Source: a bacterium (lineage in GTDB: Bacteria > Pseudomonadota > Gammaproteobacteria > Burkholderiales > Burkholderiaceae_C). From it: a stretch of 64,000 bases of DNA. Below the pieces are notes generated by a model. It did no database searches. It saw only the letters and a list, made by a program, of their open reading frames with translations, and had not been told where the DNA came from. The stretch lies in assembly GCA_030824555.1 (NCBI GenBank), contig JAVBXK010000027.1:1-64000 (forward strand). The letters run 5' to 3'. The number at the start of each line of letters is the position of its first letter. Position 1 is the first letter of the stretch. Below, piece after piece: positions 54,872 through 64,000 of this stretch. The position numbers were made by a program, and so were the translations under genes.

Positions 54872-55477
54872 TCATATCCCCAGGCGTGAAGCCAGTTGCC
54901 GAACCTGATCACGGAGATCGGCCAATGACAGCCCGTCGTTGAACAGCACGGCATCTGCCGCAGCCAGCCGATGGGCGCGGGTCGCTTGTGACCGGATGAT
55001 GGCCTGCGTCGTATCGGTGGGCCAGCCGTTGCGTGCGGTCACGCGGTCGAGTTGGGTCTGTACCGGGCAATCCACCACGATCACGGCTGACAATTGTTTT
55101 CGCCAGCGGTCGGACTCTGTCAGCAAGGGAATGTCCAGCACGACTGTGCCTGTCAGTATGGCCGCAATGGCCTCAGAAATGGCCTGTCCTATCAGGGGGT
55201 GCGTGATGTGTTCCAGCGTCTGCTTGGCGGTTGGGTCTGCAAAGACCTTGACCCGCATGGTCTCGCGATTCAGCGATCCATCGGCGTTAATTATGTCTTC
55301 GCCAAATGCCAGACGGATGGCCGGGATGGCGCTGCCACCTGACAGCGTGATCGTGCGGGCAATCTGGTCGGCATCCAGAACCGTTGCACCCAAATCGGCC
55401 AGCATGGCGGCAACGGTGCTCTTGCCGCTGCCAATGCCGCCTGTCAGTCCTATCAGTGTTCTGGCAGCGGTGCTCAC
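54872..55477 (-). CDS. coaE: dephospho-CoA kinase
   Basis: 201 residues from GTG 55477, which overlaps the pilD stop (GTGA); the longer frame to 55846 lies inside pilD. P-loop GLTGGIGSGKSTVA, CoA-site DADQIAR, lid HPLIGQ and VLDIPLLTES. It catalyses the last step of CoA synthesis. Commonly found between pilD and zapD/yacG in proteobacteria. Confidence 0.96.
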   Translation of the reverse strand: MSTAARTLIGLTGGIGSGKSTVAAMLADLGATVLDADQIARTITLSGGSAIPAIRLAFGEDIINADGSLNRETMRVKVFADPTAKQTLEHITHPLIGQAISEAIAAILTGTVVLDIPLLTESDRWRKQLSAVIVVDCPVQTQLDRVTARNGWPTDTTQAIIRSQATRAHRLAAADAVLFNDGLSLADLRDQVRQLASRLGI

Positions 55478-56328
55478 AGGCCCATCAGCTCCAGCATGCG
55501 GGCCGGTGACAGCGTCATGGCCGTGAGCCCGCCCAACGCCAGGAAGGGGCCAAATGGCACGTAGCCACCTTCTCTCAGGCCGGATGTGAACTTCATGGCA
55601 ATGCCCACGACAGCCCCGAAAACAGATGCCATCAGGATGACCGGCACCAGCGCCTGCCAGCCGAACCACGCGCCGAATGCTGCAAACAGCTTGAAATCGC
55701 CATAGCCCATGCCTTCCTTGCCCGTCGCCAGCTTGAAAGCCCAATACACCAGCCACAAAGAAAGGTAGCCAGCCACAGCACCCCACAACGCATTCGGGAG
55801 AGTGGTGCCCGTCCAGTTCAGTGCTGCGCCGCACATCCCCGCCCACACCAGTGGCAAGGTGAGATCATCTGGAAGCAGGGTGGTGTCCCAGTCAATGGCA
55901 GCCAGGGCCACTACCGTGGCGCTGAACCCCGCCCACATGGCCCCCGTCGGGGTGAGTCCCCATGTCCAGCCACACCAGGCGAACAACAGGGCCGTGGCCA
56001 GCTCGACCAGCGGATAACGGATGCCGATGCCCGCGCCACACGCAGCGCATTTGCCCCGCAGCGCCACATAACTGATGATCGGCAGGTTCTGATACCAGGC
56101 GATGCGATGCCCGCAATGCGGACAGGCTGACCGAGGTGTGACCAGGTTATAGGCCGTTTTCTCGACGGGCAGTGTGGGTGTGTTTGGGGTGTTGAGGCTT
56201 GCGCACTCGGCGGCCCACTGCTGTTCCATCATTTTGGGCAGGCGATGGATCACCACGTTGAGAAAGCTGCCGATCAGCAAGCCCAGTACGCCAGCGATGA
56301 CTGCATCCATTTCGGGCAGGGTTGTCAT
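55474..56328 (-). CDS. pilD: type IV prepilin leader peptidase/N-methyltransferase PilD
   Basis: 284 residues with eight TM segments. Two CxxC pairs (CPHCGH and CAACGA) in the first cytosolic loop are for zinc. The aspartyl protease residues are in AAIDWDTTLLPDDLTLP and GMGYGDFKL (GxGD). It cleaves and N-methylates type IV prepilins and pseudopilins. The start overlaps the pilC stop by one base (TGATG). Confidence 0.96.
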   Translation of the reverse strand: MTTLPEMDAVIAGVLGLLIGSFLNVVIHRLPKMMEQQWAAECASLNTPNTPTLPVEKTAYNLVTPRSACPHCGHRIAWYQNLPIISYVALRGKCAACGAGIGIRYPLVELATALLFAWCGWTWGLTPTGAMWAGFSATVVALAAIDWDTTLLPDDLTLPLVWAGMCGAALNWTGTTLPNALWGAVAGYLSLWLVYWAFKLATGKEGMGYGDFKLFAAFGAWFGWQALVPVILMASVFGAVVGIAMKFTSGLREGGYVPFGPFLALGGLTAMTLSPARMLELMGL

Positions 56329-57545
56329 CAGACCACCTGTCCCAGTTTGAAAATGGGCAGGTACATGGAGACCACGATGCCCCCGATCAAACCACCCAGG
56401 AACACGATGATGATGGGCTCCATCAAGCTGGAAAGGCCTGCAACCATGTCGTCCACTTCAGCTTCGTAAAAATCAGCCGCTTTGCCAAGCATGTGGTCAA
56501 TGGAACCGGACTCTTCGCCGATGGCACACATCTGCAACACCATGTTCGGGAAGATGTTGGCGTTGCCCATGGCGGTGGTCAGGCTCGTGCCGGTCGATAC
56601 CTCCCGTTGGATTTTTTCGGTGGCCTGCTGGTAAACGAAATTGCCAGATGCGCCTCCCACAGAATCAAGCGCTTCAACCAGCGGCACGCCAGCGGCAAAC
56701 ATGGTTGCCAGGGTGCGCGTCCAGCGGGCGATCACGGATTTTTCTACCAACGTACCAAAAATGGGCAGCTTCAAAAGCAAACGGTCCATGAACATTTGAA
56801 CTTTTTCATTGCGTTTCCACGCCTGCATGAAAAAGTAGAGCCCGCCGCCGATGGAGCCGAAAATCAACCACCAGTAGGCCACGAAAAATTCGCTGATGGC
56901 GATCACCAGCAGTGTGGGGGCGGGCAGATCGGCGCCAAACGAAGAGAACGTGGACTTGAAGGCCGGGATCACAAAAATCATGATGACAGCCACCACCACA
57001 AACGCCACGACCACCACCGATATGGGGTACATCAGCGCAGACTTGATCTTGCTCTTGATGGCCTCGGTCTTTTCCATGTAGACCGCAAGGCGGTCGAGCA
57101 ACTGATCCAGAATACCGGCGGCTTCGCCTGCTTCGACCAGGTTGCAGTACAGGTTGTCGAAATACATGGGGTACTTGCGAAATGCCGCATTCAGCGACGT
57201 GCCAGTTTCCACGTCTGTGCGGATGTCGTTGAGCAATTTCGCCACACTGGGGTTGGCGTTGCCTTTGCCAACGATGTCGAACGCTTGCAGCAGGGGTACG
57301 CCTGCTTTCATCATGGTGGCCAGCTGGCGGGTGAAGATGGACAGTTCTTTGGTCGTGATCCGTCTGCCGCTGGACATCCGGCGCTTCTTGATCTTGGTGG
57401 GCAGGATGCCCTGTCGGCGAAGCGATGCCTGAACCTGATTTTCGCCCATCGCTCGCATTTCGCCCCGAACGATTTTGCCGTTACGGTCTTTTCCCTGCCA
57501 TTCGAACACGGCCTCTTTGCTGCCGGATGCTGTCGCTGTCGCCAT
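56328..57545 (-). CDS. pilC: type IV pilus inner-membrane platform protein PilC
   Basis: 405 residues with two T2SSF domains (about 70-195 and 275-395), each with TM helices. Blocks FTRQLATMMKAGVPLLQAF and RTLATMFAAGVPLVEAL mark the repeat. It connects the PilB/PilT ATPases to the growing pilus in the inner membrane. It is 32 bp after pilB on the same strand. Confidence 0.96.
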   Translation of the reverse strand: MATATASGSKEAVFEWQGKDRNGKIVRGEMRAMGENQVQASLRRQGILPTKIKKRRMSSGRRITTKELSIFTRQLATMMKAGVPLLQAFDIVGKGNANPSVAKLLNDIRTDVETGTSLNAAFRKYPMYFDNLYCNLVEAGEAAGILDQLLDRLAVYMEKTEAIKSKIKSALMYPISVVVVAFVVVAVIMIFVIPAFKSTFSSFGADLPAPTLLVIAISEFFVAYWWLIFGSIGGGLYFFMQAWKRNEKVQMFMDRLLLKLPIFGTLVEKSVIARWTRTLATMFAAGVPLVEALDSVGGASGNFVYQQATEKIQREVSTGTSLTTAMGNANIFPNMVLQMCAIGEESGSIDHMLGKAADFYEAEVDDMVAGLSSLMEPIIIVFLGGLIGGIVVSMYLPIFKLGQVV

Positions 57546-57577
57546 GATGTTCCCTGATTGGTCTGGTGTGTGCCGGG

Positions 57578-59311
57578 TCAGTCGTTGGTGCAGCCCAATA
57601 CCTCTTCGAGCGAAGTCACACCCAGTTTGACTTTATGCAAGCCCGATTGCCGCAGCGTGCGCACGCCTTCGATGGCGGCCTGCTCGGCAATTTCCAGTGC
57701 ACTGCCACCTTTGAGGATGATGCGTTGCATGGCCTCTGTGATGGGCATGACCTGATAGATACCGACACGCCCCTTGTATCCATTGTTGCAGGCACTGCAG
57801 CCCACCGGTTTGTAAGGCACCCACGTGCCGTCCAGGTCGTCGGTTTTGAATCCAGCATCGAGCAGCGCTTTGCGTGGCAGGTCGGCAGGCAATTTGCATG
57901 AGGGACACAGCCGACGTGCCAGACGTTGGGCCGTGATGAGGATGACGCTGGAAGCAATGTTGAACGGGGCAATGCCCATGTTCAGCATGCGGGTGAGCGT
58001 GGTGGGCGCGTCATTGGTATGGAGTGTGGACAGCACCATGTGCCCCGTCTGCGCGGCCTTGATGGCAATGTCTGCCGTTTCCAGGTCGCGGATTTCACCC
58101 ACCATGATGATGTCGGGGTCTTGCCGCAGGAAGGACTTCAGTGCCGCAGCAAAGGTCAGGCCCGCCTTGTCGTTCACGTTCACCTGGTTCACACCGGGCA
58201 GGTTGATTTCAGACGGGTCTTCCGCAGTCGAAATGTTCACCCCAGGTTGGTTCAGGATGTTCAAGCAGGTGTAAAGCGACACCGTTTTGCCCGAACCGGT
58301 CGGGCCTGTGACCAGAACCATGCCGTAAGGCCGCTTGATTGCTTTGAGCAGTTTTTCTTTTTCGTCTGGCTCGTACCCCAGCGCTTCAATGCCGAGCTTG
58401 GCGCTGCTGGGGTCCAGGATACGGATCACGATCTTTTCACCGAACAAGGTGGGCAAGGTGCTGACACGGAAATCGATCACTTTGTCCGCACCGACCTTGA
58501 GCTTCATTCGGCCATCTTGTGGGACGCGTTTTTCCGAAATGTCCATCCGTGAAATGACCTTGATGCGCGAGGCCAGCTTTTCCTTGATGGCCACGGGCGG
58601 CGACGCAATTTCCCTCAATTCGCCGTCAATCCGGAAGCGGACACGATAGGTGTGCTCATAAGGCTCAAAGTGCAGATCTGAGGCACGCATGCTGAATGCG
58701 TCGAGCAGCATCTTCTGCAGGAATTTGACCACCGGCGCGTCTTCGACATCGGTATTCTTGTCTTCGGCCTCTGCAGGGGCCACTTCGGTGGTCTCTTCGT
58801 TGAATTCGAAGTCATCGCCGATGATCGTGTCCATGGCCTTGGACACCGACGTGGTTTGAACTTCGATCAGCTTGGTCAGTTTGTCGTATTCGGCAATCAC
58901 CCAGTCCACGCCCATCTGGGCCGCAAACTTGATTTTTTCGGCAACCTGCTGATCGCCGGGGTCTGCCGTTGCGATGGTCAAACGGTTGCTCTTTTTTGCC
59001 AGCACGAGCACCCGGTGGTCAACGCAGAATTTTGCCTCCAACGCATCCTTCGGCAGGCGCTTGGTGTCAATCGCATCGAGGTCCAGCAAAGGTGCGCCGA
59101 ATGCAGCTGACACCACATGTGCAAGATCGGAAGCCGACACCGCACCAGAGCCTGTGAGTTCCGCAATGAAGCTGGTCCGAGCGGTCTGGGCTTTCCTGAA
59201 CAGGGACTCCGCTGCAGACTGCTCCAGTTTGCCCGCCGCAATCAATGCACGACCCAAACCGGGCAACGCCATGGATGTGGGTGACACAGGTGGGAAGTCA
59301 GCAGTTGCCAT
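57578..59311 (-). CDS. pilB: type IV pilus assembly ATPase PilB
   Basis: 577 residues. The N-terminal T2SSE_N/MshEN-like domain (about 15-150) starts GLGRALIAAGKLEQ. The C-terminal ATPase has Walker A GPTGSGKT, Asp box, Walker B DPDIIMVGEIRDLETA, His box and a four-cysteine zinc site (CPSC ... CSAC). It powers pilus extension. First gene of pilB-pilC-pilD-coaE-zapD-yacG; the pilin genes are outside the window. Confidence 0.97.
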   Translation of the reverse strand: MATADFPPVSPTSMALPGLGRALIAAGKLEQSAAESLFRKAQTARTSFIAELTGSGAVSASDLAHVVSAAFGAPLLDLDAIDTKRLPKDALEAKFCVDHRVLVLAKKSNRLTIATADPGDQQVAEKIKFAAQMGVDWVIAEYDKLTKLIEVQTTSVSKAMDTIIGDDFEFNEETTEVAPAEAEDKNTDVEDAPVVKFLQKMLLDAFSMRASDLHFEPYEHTYRVRFRIDGELREIASPPVAIKEKLASRIKVISRMDISEKRVPQDGRMKLKVGADKVIDFRVSTLPTLFGEKIVIRILDPSSAKLGIEALGYEPDEKEKLLKAIKRPYGMVLVTGPTGSGKTVSLYTCLNILNQPGVNISTAEDPSEINLPGVNQVNVNDKAGLTFAAALKSFLRQDPDIIMVGEIRDLETADIAIKAAQTGHMVLSTLHTNDAPTTLTRMLNMGIAPFNIASSVILITAQRLARRLCPSCKLPADLPRKALLDAGFKTDDLDGTWVPYKPVGCSACNNGYKGRVGIYQVMPITEAMQRIILKGGSALEIAEQAAIEGVRTLRQSGLHKVKLGVTSLEEVLGCTND

Positions 59312-59440
59312 AGCGCCGTAATCTAGCGCAATTGGTGCGCATATACTGGGTTTCGGTGTACGGTTTGTGCTTTTTCACACACCCAGGCAACAGCGCTGGA
59401 CAGACAAGGGAACCCGCCAACACCATCCGAAAACGTGAAG

Positions 59441-59517
59441 TGGTCGGGGTGAGAGGATTCGAACCTCCGGTCTCTACGTCCCGAACGTAGCGCTTTACCA
59501 GACTAAGCTACACCCCG
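59441..59517 (-). tRNA. tRNA-Pro (anticodon CGG)
   Basis: 77 nt with encoded CCA on the minus strand. Acceptor CGGGGTG pairs with CACCCCG, discriminator A. Anticodon stem CTACG/CGTAG holds loop TTCGGGA (anticodon CGG), and the T-loop is GGTTCGAATCC. It lies between ispB and pilB. Confidence 0.97.
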
Positions 59518-59541
59518 TGTCGGAAAAGGCCTGCCTTTGGG

Positions 59542-60534
59542 TCAGCTTTCCCGGTTTTGCAATGTGGCTGCCAAGTCTATCAAAGCCTTTCGGTAGGCAC
59601 CGTCAGGCAATTGCATCGCTGCGTCGATGGCGACTTGTGCCTCCGCTTCAGCTGCCTTGCGGGCTGCAGCCACGCCACCCGTGCGGCGAATGATCGCCAG
59701 CACTTGTTCAAGGTTGCTGTCATTGGCATGTTCAATTGCATGGATCAGCATGTCGCGTTCAGCGCCAACAGTGTTCTCCAGGGCATGTATCACCGGCAGT
59801 GTCACTTTGCCTTCGCGAAGGTCATCGCCCAGATTTTTCCCCATGATCTGGGTGTCGCCTTCGTAGTCCAACACATCGTCGATTACCTGAAAAGCCGTCC
59901 CGAGAGCCTGGCCGTAGGCTGCACAGGCGGCTTCCACTTCGGCGCTGGCCTTGGCCATGACGGGGGCCAATCTGGCACTTGCCTCAAACAGCTTGGCTGT
60001 TTTGGATCGGATGACTTGCAGGTAGCCCGCCTTGTCGAGGGAGGCGTCACGCATATTCATGAGTTGCATCACCTCACCCTCGGCAATCACGTTGGTGGCT
60101 TCGGCAAGGATTTCCATCACCCTCATCTCGCCCACTTCAACCATCATCTGGAACGCGCGGGAGTAGAGAAAGTCGCCCACGAGCACACTGGCAGCGTTGC
60201 CAAACAGCTCATTTGCCGTGTCCCGGCCGCGTCGCAGGGTGGACTCGTCGACCACATCGTCGTGAAGCAACGTGGCTGTATGAATGAATTCGACCACTGC
60301 GGCCAAGGTGTGCTGGTGAGGGTGTGTGTAACCCAGCGCACCGCTCATCATCAGCATGAGGGCTGGGCGCAAACGCTTGCCGCCTGCAGAAATGATGTAC
60401 TGGCACACTTGCCCCACGAGGGGGACACCCGTGGAGAGTTTGGCGGTGATGACCCTGTCAACTTCTGTCATGCCGGTGGCAATCAGTGACAAGGGATGCG
60501 CGGACGGCGGTGAAGAATGGGACAAGATAGGCAC
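59542..60534 (-). CDS. ispB: octaprenyl/polyprenyl diphosphate synthase
   Basis: About 330 residues from GTG 60534. Conserved [12 protein letters not shown], first Asp-rich motif [15 protein letters not shown], and second [20 protein letters not shown]. It makes the ubiquinone side chain. The start is uncertain: GTG 60546 and ATG 60594 are in frame, but a TATAAT box at 60550-60555 lies between them. If it is the promoter, ATG 60594 is untranscribed and the leader is very short. Divergent from rplU. Confidence 0.92.
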   Translation of the reverse strand: MPILSHSSPPSAHPLSLIATGMTEVDRVITAKLSTGVPLVGQVCQYIISAGGKRLRPALMLMMSGALGYTHPHQHTLAAVVEFIHTATLLHDDVVDESTLRRGRDTANELFGNAASVLVGDFLYSRAFQMMVEVGEMRVMEILAEATNVIAEGEVMQLMNMRDASLDKAGYLQVIRSKTAKLFEASARLAPVMAKASAEVEAACAAYGQALGTAFQVIDDVLDYEGDTQIMGKNLGDDLREGKVTLPVIHALENTVGAERDMLIHAIEHANDSNLEQVLAIIRRTGGVAAARKAAEAEAQVAIDAAMQLPDGAYRKALIDLAATLQNRES

Positions 60535-60549
60535 CGGGGAGTTCACACG

Positions 60550-60555
60550 ATTATA
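60550..60555 (-). promoter_or_regulatory. possible -10 box (TATAAT) of ispB
   Basis: A perfect TATAAT on the minus strand after a T-run. The -35 region at 17 nt (CTGCAT) is weak. If used, transcription starts about 60543, within a dozen bases of the GTG at 60534. Confidence 0.35.
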
Positions 60556-60737
60556 AAAACCTGAAACTGGTGATGCAGACGAGGCAAACCGCATGCCTGC
60601 GGCAGGCCATGACTGACTGGTCTCGGATGCCAGGGCTACGGGCTGTTGTTTCGCAATTTGTATTGCGGTTGAAGTCTGGTGCTAAAATCTTGGGTTCGGT
60701 GGAAATTCGTCTGCCGAAATCGATTCAAGAGGTTCAT

Positions 60738-61049
60738 ATGTACGCGGTCATAAAAACCGGTGGCAAACAGTATCGTGTTGCTGCTGGCGAAAAAATTAAA
60801 GTAGAACAGATTGCTGCGGATGTGGGTCAGGAAATCGTGATCGACCAAGTCTTGGCTGTTGGCAACGGCAGCGAGATCAAGGTTGGCACGCCCCTGGTTT
60901 CCGGCGCATCTGTCACGGTCAAAGTGGTGTCGCATGGTCGTCACGACAAAGTGCACATTTTCAAAATGCGCCGTCGCAAGCACTACCAGAAGCGTCAAGG
61001 TCATCGTCAGAATTTCACCGAAATTGAAATCGGTGCAATTTCTGCCTAA
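60738..61049 (+). CDS. rplU: 50S ribosomal protein L21
   Basis: 103 residues starting [20 protein letters not shown] at ATG 60738, after AAGAGG. The C-terminal basic block [20 protein letters not shown] is the L21 signature that contacts 23S rRNA. Upstream in-frame codons (to 60570) are leader. A TAAAAT box near 60682 may be its -10. Followed 12 bp later by rpmA. Confidence 0.97.
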   Translation: MYAVIKTGGKQYRVAAGEKIKVEQIAADVGQEIVIDQVLAVGNGSEIKVGTPLVSGASVTVKVVSHGRHDKVHIFKMRRRKHYQKRQGHRQNFTEIEIGAISA

Positions 61050-61061
61050 GGAGAAAGCAAC

Positions 61062-61319
61062 ATGGCACAGAAAAAAGGCGGCGGCTCCACGCGAAACGGG
61101 CGCGATTCCAAGCCAAAAATGCTGGGTGTGAAGGCCTTCGGCGGTGAGCTGGTGTCTGCTGGCTCCATCATCGTGCGTCAACGTGGTACACGTTTCCACC
61201 CCGGCAACAATGTCGGTATCGGCAAAGACCACACCTTGTTCGCGACCGCAGACGGTCATGTCAACTTTGCCATCAAAGGTGAGTTGAGCCGTCACGTGGT
61301 CAGCATCATTCCTGCCTGA
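61062..61319 (+). CDS. rpmA: 50S ribosomal protein L27
   Basis: 85 residues: [20 protein letters not shown] at the start and [15 protein letters not shown] in the body. The N-terminal tail reaches the peptidyl-transferase centre. The Met is directly followed by Ala, without the protease-cleaved leader seen in Firmicutes. AAGGAG precedes the ATG. Paired with rplU; a terminator follows. Confidence 0.97.
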   Translation: MAQKKGGGSTRNGRDSKPKMLGVKAFGGELVSAGSIIVRQRGTRFHPGNNVGIGKDHTLFATADGHVNFAIKGELSRHVVSIIPA

Positions 61320-61339
61320 GCAACCTCGGTTGTCCGGTG

Positions 61340-61368
61340 AAAAAGGCCCGCCTTGCGGGCCTTTTTTG
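61340..61368 (+). terminator. intrinsic terminator after rpmA
   Basis: A 12-bp perfect stem (AAAAAGGCCCGC / GCGGGCCTTTTT) with a 3-nt loop and a T-tract, 20 bp after rpmA. It would limit read-through into obgE, whose own -10 may be TAGAAT near 61387. Confidence 0.85.
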
Positions 61369-61388
61369 CTTGGCGCGACTGTTTTTAG

Positions 61389-62471
<1,083 letters not shown>

Positions 62472-62474
62472 TTT

Positions 62475-62517
62475 TGTAGCTAACTTATCAACTGATAAAA
62501 GCGCTGAAGCCTGTTTT
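62475..62517 (+). repeat. dispersed ~44-bp repeat, copy F, in front of proB
   Basis: TAGC at 62477, 18 nt, AAGCG at 62499, CTGAAGCCTGTTTTG. It starts 4 bp after the obgE stop and ends 5 bp before the proB ATG, so it makes up nearly the whole obgE-proB junction. Confidence 0.75.
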
Positions 62518-62521
62518 GAGT

Positions 62522-63673
62522 ATGAATTTACAGCAAGATCCCTTGCTTTTGCAGCAAGCCAGCCGAATCGTCATCAAGGTCGGCTCCAGCCTCGTGACCA
62601 ACGAGGGCAAGGGGCTGGATGAGCAGGCCATCGGTCATTGGTGCGAGCAGTTGGCAGCCTTGGTGAAGCAGGGTAAAGAAGTGATCATGGTCAGCAGTGG
62701 TGCCGTGGCAGAGGGTATGAAGCGCCTGGGTTGGTCCACTCGGCCCAAGGAAATTCACGAGCTCCAGGCGGCTGCCGCCGTGGGGCAAATGGGTTTGGTG
62801 CAGATGTACGAAACCAAGCTGCGTGCCAGTGGCATTGGCAGTGCCCAAGTGTTGCTGACACATGCAGACCTGGCCGACCGCGAACGCTACCTGAACGCAC
62901 GCTCCACATTGCTGACCTTGTTGCAGTTGGGTGTGGTACCAGTCATCAACGAGAACGACACGGTCGTGAACGACGAAATCAAGTTTGGCGACAACGACAC
63001 GCTGGGTGCGTTGGTGGCCAACCTGGTTGAGGCAGATGTGCTCATCATCCTGACGGATCAGAAGGGGCTGTACACGGCCGATCCCCGTAAGGATCCTGCT
63101 GCCACGTTTGTGCATGCAGCACGCGCTGGGGATCCGGAGCTTGAGCGCATGGCTGGCGGTGCCGGCAGTGGCATCGGCAAGGGCGGCATGATCACGAAAA
63201 TTCTCGCTGCCAAGCGCGCTGCTGGCTCGGGTGCGTCCACACTCATCGCATGGGGGCGCGAGCCTGACGTGTTGCTGCGTCTGGCCCAGGGAGAGGGCAT
63301 TGGCACATGGTTGCTGGCGCAAACGCCCAAGCACCAGGCCCGCAAACGCTGGATGGCCGATCACCTGCAAATGCGAGGCTCCGTCACGGTGGATGACGGC
63401 GCGGTGTCCAAGGTCGTTGACGAGGGCAAAAGCTTGTTGCCTGTGGGCATGGTCACGGTCGAAGGCGAGTTTGCCCGGGGCGATGTGATTGCCATCCGCA
63501 CATTGGCCGGCGTGGAAATTGCCCGCGGACTGGCCAACTACGCCAGTGCCGAGGCGCGGTTGATCTGCCGCAAACCATCAGTCGATTTCGAGCGATTGCT
63601 GGGCTATTCAGCCGAACCGGAAATGATCCACCGGACCAATCTGGTGTTGACGCCGACAGGCACGCCCAACTGA
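62522..63673 (+). CDS. proB: glutamate 5-kinase
   Basis: 383 residues from ATG 62522 (an in-frame TTG at 62516 lies in the repeat). Amino-acid-kinase domain (about 10-265): [46 protein letters not shown] and [14 protein letters not shown]-terminal PUA domain (about 285-370; [20 protein letters not shown]). First step of proline synthesis. No Shine-Dalgarno sequence is visible; repeat copy F lies where it should be. Confidence 0.95.
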   Translation: MNLQQDPLLLQQASRIVIKVGSSLVTNEGKGLDEQAIGHWCEQLAALVKQGKEVIMVSSGAVAEGMKRLGWSTRPKEIHELQAAAAVGQMGLVQMYETKLRASGIGSAQVLLTHADLADRERYLNARSTLLTLLQLGVVPVINENDTVVNDEIKFGDNDTLGALVANLVEADVLIILTDQKGLYTADPRKDPAATFVHAARAGDPELERMAGGAGSGIGKGGMITKILAAKRAAGSGASTLIAWGREPDVLLRLAQGEGIGTWLLAQTPKHQARKRWMADHLQMRGSVTVDDGAVSKVVDEGKSLLPVGMVTVEGEFARGDVIAIRTLAGVEIARGLANYASAEARLICRKPSVDFERLLGYSAEPEMIHRTNLVLTPTGTPN

Positions 63674-63787
63674 AGTGGGCATATCGACCACCTGAACGGT
63701 GGCTTGAAAAGTCTGATGGGCCATGGCGGCGGGGTGGTCAAAGCCATTGTGGAAGTGACTTTGACCGTTTGACATCAGACCGTCGGT

Positions 63788-64000
63788 TCAACCCGTGTGT
63801 GGATCAGGGTCGAAACTGGCGCCTGGCGGTAATTCCATGTGCATGGGCGTCACGGCATGGAAATCGTCGCCAGACGGGCCTGCAAAGGCACTGTCTTTGG
63901 AGCGCACCCCCCCGCGCAAATAGCGGTTTCGCATGTCGTTACGCGGCAGGTAGCGGGCCAGTTCCGTCAGGGCCATCTCGTACACGCCGCGCTTGAACTC
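63788..64000 (-). CDS. rppH: RNA pyrophosphohydrolase RppH, C-terminal part (gene continues beyond the window)
   Basis: The frame is open to the right edge; 70 codons and the stop are visible. [20 protein letters not shown] corresponds to the last helix of RppH (E. coli FKRDVYRRVMKEFA). A variable tail of about 45 residues rich in Gly/Pro/Asp follows, as in Comamonadaceae relatives. The Nudix domain is outside the window. Its place beyond proB agrees with the betaproteobacterial order. Confidence 0.75.
   Translation of the reverse strand, partial: EFKRGVYEMALTELARYLPRNDMRNRYLRGGVRSKDSAFAGPSGDDFHAVTPMHMELPPGASFDPDPHTG

Noticed and set aside
56322-57557. A 411-codon plus-strand frame across pilC
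   Set aside because: It lies entirely opposite a conserved T2SSF gene and has no start signal or recognisable domain.
58978-59241. PilB N-terminal domain as a second strong MshEN c-di-GMP site
   Set aside because: The first unit is partly like MshEN (LG, LI, G), but the terminal Gln positions and second motif are poor, so it is left as an ordinary T2SSE_N domain.
63674-63787. Inverted repeat CCACC...GGTGG after proB as a terminator
   Set aside because: The stem is only five bases and no T-run follows.

Overview
The window is GC-rich, almost fully coding chromosomal DNA from a betaproteobacterium, most likely a Comamonadaceae (Burkholderiales) strain. The basis is gene content and order: rppH-proB-obgE-rpmA-rplU/ispB-tRNA-pilBCD-coaE-zapD-yacG, mutT-DUF815-argJ-secA-M23-DUF721, sspBA-petCBA, a MaoC/phosphotransacetylase fusion next to ackA, and a dispersed intergenic repeat that I associate with this family from memory. 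Nothing in the window looks like a prophage, plasmid, CRISPR array, rRNA operon or intact insertion sequence.

Layout. 1-4.7 kb: 3' part of a 23S rRNA pseudouridine synthase, an alpha/beta hydrolase and htpG behind a clear heat-shock (sigma-32) promoter. 4.8-10 kb: two membrane diguanylate cyclases (the first apparently coupled to a tiny membrane protein), an MgtC-like protein, a cupin protein and an XRE regulator. 10-13.6 kb: a ceramidase-like membrane hydrolase followed by an LplT-PlsC fusion (probable lipid turnover), then a decayed HigA-like antitoxin gene and an inverted pair of dispersed repeats. 13.6-20.5 kb: a PAS-PAS-PAS-GGDEF protein, SrkA kinase, a two-TM potassium channel, a methyltransferase, a cation/proton antiporter and a YbdK-type carboxylate-amine ligase. 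20.7-29.9 kb: a compact chemosensory locus (MCP, CheY, STAS, CheA, MCP, CheW, CheR, CheD, CheB, bacteriohemerythrin) with several coupled overlaps. 30-42.5 kb: a split ABC-2 exporter with an OmpA-like gene between its parts, psd, a MaoC-Pta fusion, ackA, a fourth diguanylate cyclase, amn, gor, a 3-hydroxyacyl-CoA dehydrogenase and a small monooxygenase-fold protein. 42.6-51.2 kb: petABC (cytochrome bc1), sspA, sspB, tRNA-Thr, DUF721, an M23 peptidase and secA. 51.2-64 kb: argJ, an ATPase, mutT, then yacG-zapD-coaE-pilD-pilC-pilB (minus strand), tRNA-Pro, ispB, rplU, rpmA, obgE, proB and the 3' end of rppH.

Three observations stand out. (1) CheA carries, between its HPt part and its dimerisation domain, two consecutive 24-residue motifs matching the c-di-GMP-binding MshEN signature. 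With four diguanylate cyclases, all keeping the I-site, in the same 64 kb, this suggests a direct c-di-GMP input into the chemosensory kinase. (2) A repeat of about 44 bp with fixed geometry (TAGC, 18 nt, AAGCG, then a GGCC/ATTTTT tail) occurs ten times. It lies in gene borders, supplies the ackA start codon, fills the mutT/yacG junction, forms an inverted pair next to a pseudogene, and in one case is translated in frame inside srkA. (3) A 60-residue membrane ORF overlaps the first diguanylate cyclase in a GTGA arrangement and may be an unannotated partner of it.
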